37,981 bases of DNA. Origin: Zygnema cylindricum (lineage: Eukaryota > Streptophyta > Zygnematophyceae > Zygnematales > Zygnemataceae). The number at the start of each line of letters is the position of its first letter. The first letter of the stretch is position 1. A program made the position numbers and the translations under genes. The notes below the pieces were generated by a model. That model was not told where the DNA came from and ran no database searches. It saw only the letters and a list, made by a program, of their open reading frames with translations. The stretch covers positions 1 through 37,981 of the forward strand of contig JBBHKE010003561.1 of the NCBI GenBank assembly GCA_037447655.1, read 5' to 3'. Positions 1-10,253 of this stretch are shown piece after piece.

Positions 1-1091
1 ATTAATAAATAGTAAGTGATTGTAATGTTAGTCAGCCTTTGAGTTGATAATGATGTTTATGCAACCATCTGGGTCTTCGACTAAGGTGCTTGATCGAAAA
101 CAAAAAAAAGTACTTAAAGTAATCAACATATTCCAACTATCAAAAAATATAAAAGTAAATACGTGTTTGTAGTGTTAGTCAGCTATCGAGCTGCTAATGA
201 TGTTCTTCCAACCTTCTGGGTCTTTGACTAAGTTGGTTGAATCCTAGTTAAAGACCGAGTTGGTTGAATCCTAGTTAAGTCTAATGTTTTTTCTTTTTTT
301 CTTATTATTTTCATTTGTTTCTTTTGTTTTTGTTATGTGATCAAGGTTGTATTGTGGTTATTTATTTTGTTTGTCTTTTTTTTGTTTTCTTCTTTTGTAA
401 TATTATGTATTGATAAAAAGAATATAAAAAATATACATGCAACACCTTAATATAAAATAAACAAAAACCATTAGTATTCTGTATAAACGAATAATAGTTG
501 AATAATGATAATGGTTTAATGTGTATTCCAGATTTAACATTGAAGTTTTTAATGCTACATGATATATTCAGTCCATTCATTCAAATCGTTCATTAGATGA
601 GATTGAGTACAAATTAATGTGAAACTTTACTTTAATCAAACCCCCACATGAACGACCAAAAATTGTTCATCCACTCAGGCTTCACATCTTCTACACATAC
701 ATGAACCTTCCACATGGATTTGATAAATAATTAATAAACCCCTAAGATGCGAATATTTAGTGTAAAATTTTGTCTTTTACATGAAATACATTTATTAGAT
801 GTTAATTTGTGTCGCATGATACGATCTAATCTATCGTTCCATTTCGTTTTGTCGTTTCAGTGGACGATTGTGCCCCCATATAGTTTTCATTTATCATACT
901 TTTTTTTTTCAATTGACATAAATTGTATACAATGATTTATTTATGCCGTCGGATTGAATTCATCAGTACGACGTTTAATAGTGTCGGCCGTAAAGCAGAA
1001 AAAAATCAGCAATAATAGAGTAATAGCGATTCACGGTGTACTGCACAATAATTAATATTTAATAACTGCCCAAATTTGTAGCATCGATAAC
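1..1091. other. AT-rich intergenic DNA with small direct repeats
   Basis: No convincing gene is seen. The left 250 bases hold two diverged copies of an ~85-base segment (about 14-95 and 160-245), both with the phrase gttagtcag and then ctgggtcttygactaag. A 21-base direct repeat (agttggttgaatcctagttaa) occurs at 231-251 and 258-278. At about 1023-1038 lies a cgattcacggtgta end motif of the TA-flanked MITE family described at 18027. Confidence 0.5.
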
Positions 1092-1099
1092 ATTTAAAC

Positions 1100-1450
1100 T
1101 AGTGTTGGGTAACGGGTAAATTCATATCGTGATAATTTTGATATTCGATATATATTGAATATCGATCAAGCAGATTCCTTGATATATCGTACCGGGACCA
1201 ACATAAATTATCGCGATATATATCGCAAAAACTAGGTGTCCGTGACATCCTAGAATAAAAATCGAGGATATTTTACCCCGCGTGTGGGGAAAAAATCGGG
1301 AAAAAAAATTTTTAATGCCTCGATATATCGGCCATATGATATATCGCAATAATTTTGTTTTCAATATATCAAAGCGATATATCGATTATCGGGTACCTGA
1401 AATTCGATATATATCAAATATCGGCAAAAGGTCCTCGATACCCAACACTA
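1100..1450. mobile_element. hAT-type MITE, family TAGTGTTGGGTA
   Basis: A 351-bp non-autonomous element. It has a perfect 12-bp terminal inverted repeat, TAGTGTTGGGTA at 1100-1111 and its reverse complement at 1439-1450. It is flanked by a perfect 8-bp direct repeat, ATTTAAAC, at 1092-1099 and 1451-1458. An 8-bp duplication is characteristic of the hAT superfamily. The interior is packed with ATCGATATAT-like palindromes and has no transposase. A relative lies at 35581-36026. Confidence 0.85.
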
Positions 1451-1686
1451 ATTTAAACCGTACTTACATTAACGTAAAGGAAAAAATAGAAATACTAATC
1501 ATATTATAGGTTTGAGGTTCAAAATTTACGGGTACTGAATTAGTAATATAAACACTAAAAACGATTCGTAGTGTACTTACACAAAAATAAGTACGGACAC
1601 GCTGGAAATAGTCGGCTTGGTTCGCATGTTGACGGTCACGTCCATGCTGAAAAAAATCAGCACGGCGCAATGCACTGCGGCTGACC

Positions 1687-1952
1687 CATAGTTCAAAAGT
1701 AGGCGTTTTATGGTAGGCCTTTGGTAGGCGCAAGTTGTGTTATGGGCTTATCGTGTGATCTTCTTAGACCGCTACTTTGATCAACGACCGTCCGATGACG
1801 TTTAATTCTCTATCGAACGATGTGCATCTCAACCCTGTTACTTTTCTTTTTCATTTGGCGACCAATACAATATGGGTCTTAAGGTCATATTGTATGTTTT
1901 GCGTACAATAGGCATATTGTATGGGCGTACTTTCACCAACTTTTGAGCTATG
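1687..1952. mobile_element. hAT-like MITE, family CATAGTTCAAAAG (copy A)
   Basis: A 266-bp element with ends CATAGTTCAAAAGTAGG (left) and, reverse-complemented, CATAGCTCAAAAGTTGG (right). The 8-bp direct repeat GGCTGACC lies at 1679-1686 and 1953-1960. No coding capacity is seen. The second copy at 26774-27313 is in the opposite orientation and also has an 8-bp duplication, which supports these boundaries. Confidence 0.85.
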
Positions 1953-1959
1953 GGCTGAC

Positions 1960-2413
1960 CATATTGAAAATCTGTACTTTCTGGCTTTCACCAATTGGCA
2001 GATTCTTTGGCAGATTCTCTACGAGCGACAGTTGTACTGTACCGTACAGGGCAATACAGTACACCGCGAATCGTTACCATTACAACCACGCGAAATACAA
2101 CAAATAGGATTTTACCACGTGTCTCTTTTCATTACATCAAAATTGGAACATGACAAAGCCAATCAAAACACAAATCACTCAACGGCTCACGATCTTACAC
2201 GAAAACAATCGACGACCAATTATTTTTCTCACCAGAGACGAATGCGACTAGAATGCTTTTCCCTTTTAGAAAAAGTGCAAAGCAAAAATATTCCACATTG
2301 TCAACAATATTACCAGAACCTACCCGTTTGTGGTTGCAAAAACACTGGCGGTTTCGCCCTTTCCGAAAAAACTATGAACTCTCCATACTCTCTCTCATCG
2401 CACTCTCACCGCT
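1960..2413. other. intergenic DNA with a MITE end motif
   Basis: No gene recognised. A 170-codon open frame on the plus strand (1921-2433) starts inside the MITE and shows no family resemblance, so it is not called. At about 2059-2080, TA is followed by CACCGCGAATCGTTACC, matching an end of the TA-flanked MITE family. Its partner end was not found. Confidence 0.4.
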
Positions 2414-2478
2414 CTCCACCGCGCTCATTTTAACTCCACCGCTCTTATTTTACTCCACCGTACGCATTTTACTCCGGC
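2414..2478. repeat. 19-20 bp tandem repeat next to a retroelement breakpoint
   Basis: About 3.3 copies of a unit that starts ctccaccg and ends atttta. The array stops exactly where homology to the copia element begins (2479). It therefore marks the truncation junction of Copia-1. Confidence 0.75.
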
Positions 2479-3026
2479 CATATACTCAGCCTCCATGGTG
2501 GAGTGAGCAATAACCTTTTGCTGTTTGCTACTCCAACAGCAAGCCTTATCACCCACATATAATACATATCCAGAAGTACATCTCCTCATCTGAGCATCAA
2601 CATAACTGGCATCACTCCAAGTAGTGATGTCAGTATTCTCCCAACTCAAATGCAATCATAGATCCCTTGTTCCTATCAAATATCTAAGGACTCTGTTAGT
2701 TGCCTCCCAATCCGTTTTAGTGGGAGCATTGAAACTTCTACTCAGCACTCCTACAGCTGCAGCTAAATCCGGCAGTGTACAATTCATAAAATAGATTAGG
2801 CCTCCCACTTCTTGTCTGTAAAGAATAGTCTGTATGAACTTCTAATCTTCAGGACTTAATTCCTCGTCTAAGACTATGACTCCTTCTTCCTCACTCCCCT
2901 CACTTCCCTTCTTCAATTCCATTGGAGTTGTACAACTATTAGCTTTATCCATCTAAAATTTTTCCAACATGTTCCCTATTGCTTGTTTTTGAGTTAATCT
3001 TATAATCTTTCTTTCTCGGTCTCTTT
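2479..3026 (-). pseudogene. Copia-1 RNase H region (truncated, frameshifted)
   Basis: Decayed RNase H segment of the pol polyprotein, the enzyme that removes RNA from the RNA-DNA hybrid during reverse transcription. The frame at 2425-2655 reads TWSDASY (first catalytic Asp of copia RNase H), GYVLYVGDKACCWSSKQQK and STMEAEYMA (catalytic Glu), then runs into unrelated sequence at 2478. The connecting part (2656-3026) matches the intact frame of Copia-2 (29288-29908) but is interrupted by stops. The last catalytic residues are absent because of the truncation. Confidence 0.85.
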
Positions 3027-3719
3027 CTACTTGAATTCCCAAAATATATTTTGCTTCCCCATATCCTTCATTTCAAATCTCCCTTTAAGATCGGTTTTCG
3101 GTTTATTATTTTTTTCCATTGATTTACTAAAAACAAGCAAATCATCAACATAAATTGCAATAAGTATAACACTTTCCTCATCTTCAAAAACATAGATTGA
3201 GTGATCTGAGCTGATCTGGATATATCCCAGACCGGTAAGAAACTCATCAAGCTTCTTATTCCACTGTCGAGGGGCCTGTTTCAAACAATAAAGAGATTTA
3301 ATCAGCCGGCATACCTTACTCTCCTCTCCTTCCTCCACAAATCCTTCGGGTTGTCGCATGAAGATCTCCTCTTCCAATTCTCCTTGCAAAAAGGCTCTCT
3401 TGACGTCCATCTGGTGCACCACCATGTCTTCCCCTGCTGGTAGACTGAGAAGTATACGGACGGAGGGAAATCTAACGACCGGGGCAAAGGTTTCCTCGTA
3501 GTCAATACCTTCTTTCTGTGTAAATCCTTTTACCAATAATCGGGCTTTGTAACGCTCAATGGTGTTATCCGGGTTCAGTTTTAATTTGAAAACCCACTTA
3601 CAACCGATTGGTTTTCGGTTAGGTGGACAGTTCACCAGCTCCCAAGTATCGGCTGCCATAATTGAGGCCATCTCCTCATTGATGGTTGTCTTCCTCCGGT
3701 TTCTTTCTGGACAAGTCAT
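3027..3719 (-). pseudogene. Copia-1 reverse transcriptase (RVT_2) fragment
   Basis: 230-codon open frame with the copia-type reverse transcriptase core. It shows ADTWELVNCPPNRKPIGCKW at the N-terminal side, then YKARLLVKGFTQKEGIDY, ETFAPVVR, the MDVKRAFLQGEL motif with a catalytic Asp, LYCLKQAPRQW, and IYVDDLLVF with the catalytic YVDD. The domain is almost full length. The frame is lost just after it: where Copia-2 reads GEAKYILGIQ, this copy reads GKQNIFWEF, a single-base shift. The catalytic residues are therefore preserved in a copy that cannot make a full polyprotein. Confidence 0.93.
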
Positions 3720-3785
3720 CGCCTCTCCATAAGTTTGAGGTTCATCTTGATGAGATAGTTTTGTTACCTTGTTATTAACCTGTTT

Positions 3786-4977
3786 TTAATGCAATCTTTT
3801 GCTACTTCTCCTTCCCCCCTCAAAATTTGTGATCGGAATAGTTGGTTCTCCTGGGTTCTTTCGAACAATCTTAGCTTCTCCCCCATCTTTTGATTCCGAA
3901 TTAATTTCCACGAAGTCTTCCACTTCAGGTAGAGTTGTCACTACAGGTTCTGCAGCCGAGTCTTTTTCGGTCTGATTTGTACCTGCAAGAATGTCATCTT
4001 CTCTAAAACCTCGATTGTGAGGAAGCTCAAAGTCATCAGAATTTTCTGACTCAAATCTGATTTTTACTGACTTTGTATACTTGAAGGGATCCACAGACTT
4101 TCCTTCATCCATAACTACTAGATGCTTTACTAAGATTATATCTTCTCTTTTTAGATCGTAAACTTTATATCCTTTAACATCCTCATCATATCCAAATAAG
4201 TATCCCGGTTTTCCTTTAGGATCTAGCTTCCAATTAGACCGATCTGTATCTAGACTGAATACTTGACTGCCGAAAACCTTTAAGTGAGATATGTCTGGTT
4301 TTCGGCCGGTCCATCTCTCATAAGGTGTTTGATCTTTTATAGCTGAGGTAAGAACTCTATTTTTGAGGTAATTAGCACAGTTGATTGCTTCTGCCCAAAA
4401 CCTTTTTTCTATCTTCTTACCCGACAACATACTTCTAACACTATCACTTAGTGTCCTATTTAATCGTTCAGCTACCCCATTCTGTTCCGGGTTTTTTGGA
4501 AATGTCTTTTGGTGTTGAACTCCATCTTCCCTCAGAAAATCCTCAAACAGGTTAGAAGAATACTCTCCACCATTGTCACTCCTTACTCTCTTGATTGGAG
4601 TTTCATGAAGTTTTTCGCTCCATGCTTTATATTGTCTAAAACAATCCTGAGCTTCTGACTTGTTTTTCAAAAAATACACCCTGGAATACCGAGACCAATC
4701 ATCAGTGATAGTCATCATAAATCTCTTCCCCTCCGGTGAGGGCACTTTGGCCGGTCCCCAAATATCTGTGTATACTAAATCTAGATTTTTTTCTCCCTTA
4801 TAGGTGGTTGTTTTGGGTAAGGGTAATCTTTATGCTTTTCCTTGAGCACATCCACTAGAATCACTTAGATTCTCACTCTCACCGAACTGAATCCCTTCCA
4901 CCACTCCCATCTTTTTCATCTCTCTTGGCTTATCTAGGTTCACATGCCCAAGCCTCTTATGCCACATCATTACATCA
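3786..4977 (-). pseudogene. Copia-1 integrase region
   Basis: The open frame 3786-4745 carries the rve integrase core: first Asp in TITDDWSRYS, second Asp in RVRSDNGGEYSS, and Glu in EQNGVAERLNRT, so the DDE triad is intact. It is followed by the copia integrase C-terminal signature (WTGRKPDISHLKVFGS, DPKGKPGYLFGYDED). Upstream (4746-4977) the remains of the zinc-binding N-terminal domain are readable but broken. The segment before PLPKTTTYKGEKNLDLVYTD has an in-frame TAA where a Tyr or Lys codon is expected. A start at 4745 is arbitrary; in a live element this is an internal part of gag-pol. Confidence 0.92.
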
Positions 4978-5430
4978 TTATATCATGAACACCAGCATAA
5001 TAAAGTTTTTCTTTTCATTGCTTAAAATCAGCCTAATCATCCCTTGGCTACCTTTTTCAGCAGTGAAATAGATTTCCTCCTCAAAACTAGCAGTAAAGAC
5101 TCTTTTCCTAGTGCTAGTATCAAAACCCTTATCATCTAATACAAACGTAGAGATGAGGTTTTTGTTCAGCTCAGGAATAAACAATACATCGGAGAATGTA
5201 ACTATGGATGTCTTTCCTTCTACTAACACTTTCAAATCTACCGATCCTACAAGAGTAGTAGTGACTATCCTCCCATCCCCGTACTCTATCTCTACGGTAA
5301 GAATCTTTCTTATCTTAGTGAACAGGTGTTTATCCTTACACATGTGCATGGAGGCACCTCAATGTACAATCCAGCCTGCTTCACCTTTCAATCCACCGAA
5401 AGCACATTTCTGCTTTTGTGGAATTTCTAC
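4978..5430 (-). pseudogene. Copia-1 aspartic protease and start of GAG-pre-integrase (catalytic site lost)
   Basis: Protease segment of pol, which cuts the polyprotein inside the particle. Compared with Copia-2, whose active site reads WIIDSGASMHMC, this copy reads WIVH followed by a stop (about 5355-5360) and then GASMHMC. The catalytic Asp is thus His and the following Ser is a stop. The rest of the fold is readable (VGSVDLKVLVEGKTSIVTF, DVLFIPELNKNLIST). The frame shifts near 4990, just before the pre-integrase motif. A TAG at 5431-5433 separates this from gag. Confidence 0.88.
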
Positions 5431-6498
5431 CTAATTTGTCGCTTCCAACTCCTCATCCAATAGGAGCTCATCGTCCTCGTCTTCGGATTCCACCTCATGT
5501 ACTTGTGTCACAAGGGCCTTTTTCTTTCCTCTCGGGGTTATACCGGTCTGTCCCTCCTTTGACCGAAGCTCGGTTAGCTTAGTGCACTCCGCCATATAGT
5601 GCCCTGGTTTCTTACACAAATGATATAAACCCTTGGGAGCCCTTGGTCCAAACTCGTCGGTCTGATTTTTCTGCTCCCCCCCTCCGTAATTTCCAACCGG
5701 TCTCCGGGAATCCTTGTTCCTCCAGTCGGTCCCAGCTGCCAAGGCTTGCCCACTCTTTCCTCCTCTTTTGATCTCAATTGTATTCTCCCGAACGAGAATC
5801 ATTCCTACCACTGAGTTCCATATCCACGTTGAGTCCGGCAAGTCCTGCACACGGTTGACTATGTTCTCGAACTCATCGGGTAACTTCATTAGGAGAGAAT
5901 TAACATTTTCTTTTTCACTAAAATCTTTTCCAGCACTCTCTAGCTCCATGAAAAGTGAAGCAAGCTTATTGCAAAAATCCAACATCTTCCCCCCTTTGTA
6001 TACATACTCCTTAACTTTCTGATTAGCCAACTGTTGTTGATGAATCGTACCACTTCGGTACATCTCTATGAGAGCCATCCAAAGATCGGATTCCCTTTCT
6101 ACCAGCAAATGAGGACATGCAAGTCCTTGAGTAAGATGGCGGAGGATGAAGTGCTTTGCCGCCATATTGTTGAAGTCCCAGGTATTAGTATCATTCTCCT
6201 CGTTCCTCGGAATAGGTGACATGAATGCCGAACTAGTTGCTATTGGTGTGGTTGTCTCCTTCTCCTTTCCTTTGTCCACCACCTCTCCTTCCTTTGTCTC
6301 CTCCGTTGAAGATGGATCTGCATCTCTAGTGAATCTGTCTCCTGTAAACCCTGGAGGTATCCCAAGTCTAGAGGGACGCCTCACCCGTCGACTCACTATT
6401 CCCCAAAACCGTTTCTCACATAGAGCTCCTATCATCATACTTTCCCAGTATATGAAGCCAGCTCCATTGAATATGGGCATCCTAGATGGTGGGCCCAT
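5431..6498 (-). pseudogene. Copia-1 gag (capsid/nucleocapsid)
   Basis: Open for 355 codons from an ATG at 6498-6496, which lies inside the primer-binding site five bases from the LTR. A longer frame to 6546 would start inside the LTR and is rejected. Order: N-terminal copia gag motif (PIFNGAGFIYWESMMIGAL, residues ~7-25), a UBN2/gag-polypeptide domain of copia elements (NMAAKHFILRHLTQGLA, LWMALIEMYRSG, KMLDFCNKLASLFMEL, roughly 110-240), and a CCHC knuckle near residue 315. The knuckle reads YHLCKKPGHYMAEC: the first Cys is Tyr (Copia-2 has CHFC), so zinc binding is probably lost. An acidic tail (VESEDEDDELLLDEELEA) precedes the TAG. In Copia-2 gag and pol are in one frame, so this stop is probably a mutation. 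Confidence 0.88.
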
Positions 6499-6502
6499 AA
6501 CC
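6487..6502 (-). promoter_or_regulatory. half-tRNA primer-binding site (initiator tRNA-Met anticodon arm)
   Basis: Immediately inside the 5' LTR the minus strand reads GGTTATGGGCCCACCA. Its complement, TGGTGGGCCCATAACC on the plus strand, equals the anticodon stem-loop of eukaryotic initiator tRNA-Met (GGGCCCAUAACC with anticodon CAU) as I know it. A usual plant copia site would read TGGTATCAGAGC, matching the tRNA 3' end; none is present. Priming from a cleaved half-tRNA is the defining trait of Hemivirus-type copia elements (Drosophila copia, yeast Ty5, Volvox Osser). Confidence 0.8.
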
Positions 6503-7554
6503 TGCAACACTGAGACCTCTATTGGACCTCTGAGTAGGCAGCTCACACGAAGCCTCTAGGATAACCCTGACCCTTTTGTCTTTCTGCCCGAATAACTGCC
6601 ACCCTGGCAAACAAAAACTCTAACCACCTTCACCCCTGTGAAGGCAAGACTCCCCTGAGTCGATAGCAAAAAGAATCTGTGAATTTGCTCCCCTGAGCTG
6701 TAAGTGAAGGAGGGTCAAAGTTGACCTTTTGTACGGAAGCTTTCTAGGAGAGAGGGTCCTATCTACCAATTTTTTCTAAATCCTATCTCTCTCTAAAACT
6801 CTATCTACTGACGTACGGCACCAATCATATTACTGTACCGTACATAAAGGTAGAGTTGCAGGTGTACTTTATGTACGAACATTGTACGACATGACCAAAA
6901 TGTCGACACATGTCTTTTCTGGATTCGTTTCTGTAATCCCTGGAGATGCCGAAATCCAATGTCGTGGTGCCACGTATCATCCGATGTGGCGGCAACCATA
7001 AACCGCCGAAATCTTCTTCCGCGATCTCTGCATTCTTTCCGGCCGTCTGATTGAATGCTGATTTCAATCATAGCCGTCATAGATATTTGAGATGTATTTG
7101 TTTCGCTATCGAAACAAATGCGCGGTACTTATTTATTATCCGTACATGTAATCCGTACTTTTCATAACTGACTCTATGTATCCTGTATATAGGAGCCGTT
7201 AAATGAATTAGCCTATATGTTAACATTTATATATTTATTAAACCCTATATCGTCTACCACTAATCCTAGACTAAATGGATGAGGCTACCGGCTACCGGCG
7301 GCATTACCTTATATGTAGGTACCAGGATCAAATCTTGTAGGCGATAGCTATCCTTTTAGTAAATCAACTACTTTACTACCCCGTAAATCTCTGGATAGCA
7401 TAGGTAGCCATGACACTAACTTCTTCTCCAACTTCTTAGTGATTGCAACAAGTGTGGGAGTTGGAGAGAGAAGTTAGAGACGGACTGCCTCGGCTTCTTT
7501 TTCTGCACTTTATTTTAGACCTAGAAAATACTAAAAGAACCATCAATTTCTACA
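6503..7554 (-). repeat. Copia-1 5' LTR
   Basis: 1052-bp LTR. On the minus strand it begins TGTAGAAATTGATGG and ends ...GGTCTCAGTGTTGCA, so it has TG...CA ends. It is homologous along its length to the Copia-2 LTRs and to the fragment at 19272-20080. It carries the conserved block ggtaccaggatcaaatc (7319-7334, plus strand), with GATCAAATC at 7326-7334 followed by TTTT at 7354-7357. The flanking stem seen in the other LTRs is not formed here. Confidence 0.9.
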
Positions 7555-7899
7555 ATTAGGGCAAGACATCTTATATGGACTAGTATTAGGTGGTGGAACC
7601 AGTGTGAGCTCCCAAATAGAATGGTTTGAGTGATGAAGGACGAGGAATGGATGGTTTGTGGTAAGGTGGGACGGTGGCGAGGTAGAAAGGAACAAGGCAC
7701 CAAAAGGAGACAAGGCTCGAGATGGGTGTGGTTGTAAAAGATAAATAGAATGCGCATTTTGAGATTGTTCCCTAAAATGGGGGGATTCGATAAAGGGTAG
7801 AAAAGATAGGTGAAGACTTTAAGCTCAAAGGAGGGGATGGAAAGGTTTATAGGAGTTGTTGGTTTTGTGCCCACGTTTGTACTTATATCACTGCATGAG

Positions 7900-8180
7900 T
7901 TTGTGCATGGGTTGGTATTTGTGGTTGTAAAGACGAGTGTGGGAAATAATAAGGTTGGTTGGGTATCAACACGAGAGGAGTGCATAAGAGGGAGAAGATA
8001 GAGCTTTTATCAGGGATGTTGGCAATAGAGGGTTGAAGGGTTTGTGCATAGGTTGGTATTTTTTTGTAATGGTGAGTGTGGGAAATAGAAAGGGCGATTG
8101 GGTATTAGCATGAGGGGATCGCATAGGAGAGAGCAGTGGGAGGGAGAGCTTTCGTCAAGAAGGTGGACAATGGAGGATTA
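7900..8180. repeat. 141-bp imperfect tandem duplication
   Basis: The copies start at tttgtgcatgggttggtat (7900) and tttgtgcataggttggtat (8041). They stay alignable through gagtgtgggaaata, a gcatragrggag block and a gagctttyrtca block. Confidence 0.7.
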
Positions 8181-9286
8181 AGGTTCTCATCTCAGTGGCT
8201 AGATGGAGTAGTTTTTGTGATCCGAAGGAGATGCGGATGGGGATCATGACGCCTTGTGAGGGGCCATGAAGGGTATGATCCGTAGGATAAGCGAGTTTGT
8301 ATGTTCTTGTTATCTGTAATGGAAGGTTGAAATAACACATTATATGGAAAGAATTCTCTACCCATATGTTCTTGCTCTCACACCTTTCCAAGAACCCAAA
8401 TGCCGGACTCAGTCGGAAGGTTTTGTAGAAAAACCCTTAAGAATCGAAACCCTTAGTGGTAAAACCATAGTTGTGATGCCCTTCCCAAAATTCCCCCAAG
8501 CCCTTATATCGATAGGACACCATGAACACAAAATAGCATTGAAACCCTATGTTGGCTTACTTTCAAATCGACAAAAGCCTAAAAATTGAGAGGGGTGAAA
8601 GGTCAACCTAACAAAAACTTTTGGATGTAAGATGGCCTCTCCCTCTCCCTTTCCCTCTCCCTCTCCCTATCCTAGAGCTCTACAACTATTGTCTTGATAA
8701 ACCTAACAAATCTCTAATTAGGAACCGCCAAATTCTCGAACTCTTCAAAGAAAATAAAAGTAGTGTGAAACGTTATTGCAAAACTATTGTACAATGCCCA
8801 CCGTTTTTAGAATGGATAACACTATTTTTTTTGCGACCTACAAAATAGTATTGACAACACTATTTGAGAGAGTGGACTACAATTCGCCACATCTCCTTTA
8901 AATAAAATGAGTATAATTAAATCTAATTTCACAAGCCCTAAAAAAACCCTAAAATCCTAAAACTCTAACCCTAAAAATCCCTGAAATCCCTAAAACCTCT
9001 AAAAAACGCTAAAAAAATTTAACGATGGGCATTGTAATGATGGAAAAATCATATGGGCACAAAGGGGAGAAGGAACAAAAAAACATTTAAAATCTACAAG
9101 AGACGAAAGGAAAATAGGCTAAATTTTGAGGTATTTCTCCAACCACTATATTTTTGGGAACTTTTAATTTAAACCACATAAAATTAGGGTTTTTTAGGGT
9201 TTTTTAAGAACGAGTTCTTAACCCCTTTTAGTTAAACCTCATTATTAATATTAATACTTCAAACTTGATCATAAAAATCGAACCAA

Positions 9287-9306
9287 AAAAGAAAAAAAAA
9301 AAAAAG

Positions 9307-9342
<36 letters not shown>

Positions 9343-9351
9343 AAAAAAAAA
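9287..9351. repeat. poly-A tract
   Basis: About 63 bases of nearly pure A with four G interruptions. It could be the tail of an old retrotransposed insertion on the plus strand, but no LINE, SINE or cDNA body was recognised to its left. Confidence 0.85.
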
Positions 9352-10018
9352 TGCCTACAAACTCAAAAATATGATCATAATATTTTTTTTTACGGTCATC
9401 ATACAACATCAATCCATGGAAGATTATAATCATTGAATTTTAATTTTTACAATTATTTTCCTAAAATCATTAAATTGGTATCTAAAACCATATAAAACAA
9501 TTCTCGAAACTGTTATAACCCATTGTCAAATTAACAACTTAAAAGTTGATATAAAATTTTCTCTTCAAATTCCCCTTTTTTCCTCCAAAATATATGTATG
9601 AAAACTATTACAGAATTAAAAAAATCCAGAGGCAAAAGGACTAAAATATGACTAAAATATCACTAAAAGGTCACTAAAAGACGGAAATATACGTACAAGA
9701 AAAAGACAAAAAGTCAACAGAAACTACCCAGTAACATTTTTGACTAAAAAGTAAAAACGTTTTACTTTTTTCTTTGACAACCAGCTACTATCTCCACAAT
9801 TCGTGGTCTATCCTTATACTCTCACTAAAAGAAAAAAGAGCTTACAACTTTCTAAAAAAGCTTTTCTAAAAACTTTCTAAAAAGTGACAAAAGGACAAAA
9901 AGGTTTGACTGTAAAACCAAAACTGACTGTACAAAGATTTCGGACATTGAACAAAGAGATAAACCCCAAACCCTAAATGTCTCATCTATTCCTCACCTTT
10001 TCCCACATCTTTTTTCTC

Positions 10019-10115
10019 CTCTCTCTCCCCACCTCCTCTCTCTCTCTCTCCCTCCCTACCTCCCTCCCTCCCTCCCTCCCTCCCTCCTCCTCCCTCCCTC
10101 CCTCCTCCCTCCTAC
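10019..10115. repeat. CTCC/CCCT pyrimidine microsatellite
   Basis: All-pyrimidine tract on the plus strand (CTCTCC turning into CCCT units), about 95 bases and purine on the minus strand. It lies ~140 bp beyond the 3' end of the RING gene and mirrors the GGGA repeats inside that gene's introns. Confidence 0.85.
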
Positions 10116-10253
10116 ATCCATCCTTCCAAAAGCGATCAAAAAAAAACAAAAAATGAAAAAAAAAAAGGCGGACTCCTTAAAACAAAAGAAAAAACAAAGT
10201 GGTTTCAAAAGGAAAAAACCCTAAGAAGACGGAAGAGACGAAAAAAAAAAAAA

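Larger units (their letters stand above)
2479..7554 (-). mobile_element. Ty1/copia retrotransposon Copia-1, 3'-truncated, Hemivirus-type priming site
   Basis: A minus-strand element with this order from the right: 5' LTR (6503-7554), primer-binding site (6487-6502), gag, protease, integrase, reverse transcriptase and the start of RNase H. Integrase lying before reverse transcriptase is the copia order. Homology to Copia-2 stops at 2479, inside RNase H, so the end of pol, the polypurine tract and the 3' LTR are missing. Stops and frameshifts break pol, so this is an inactive copy. The base after the outer LTR end begins ATTAG (7555-7559); with the other end lost, no target duplication can be tested. 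Confidence 0.93.
7555..10253. other. intergenic DNA, no gene recognised
   Basis: Contains a tandem duplication (7900-8180), CCCTAAA-like tracts (8936-9015 and an inverted one near 9185-9205), a poly-A tract (about 9288-9350) and a pyrimidine microsatellite (10019-10115). Open frames here (for example 7521-7985 minus and 8344-8589 plus) show no domain or biased composition and are not called. At 8866-8912 the phrase cactatttgagagagtgga...cgccacatctcc is a partial copy of a block inside the TA-flanked MITEs. Confidence 0.5.

Noticed and set aside
6499-6546. Upstream start for Copia-1 gag at 6546
   Set aside because: It would begin inside the LTR and is not shared with Copia-2; the ATG at 6498 is conserved in both.
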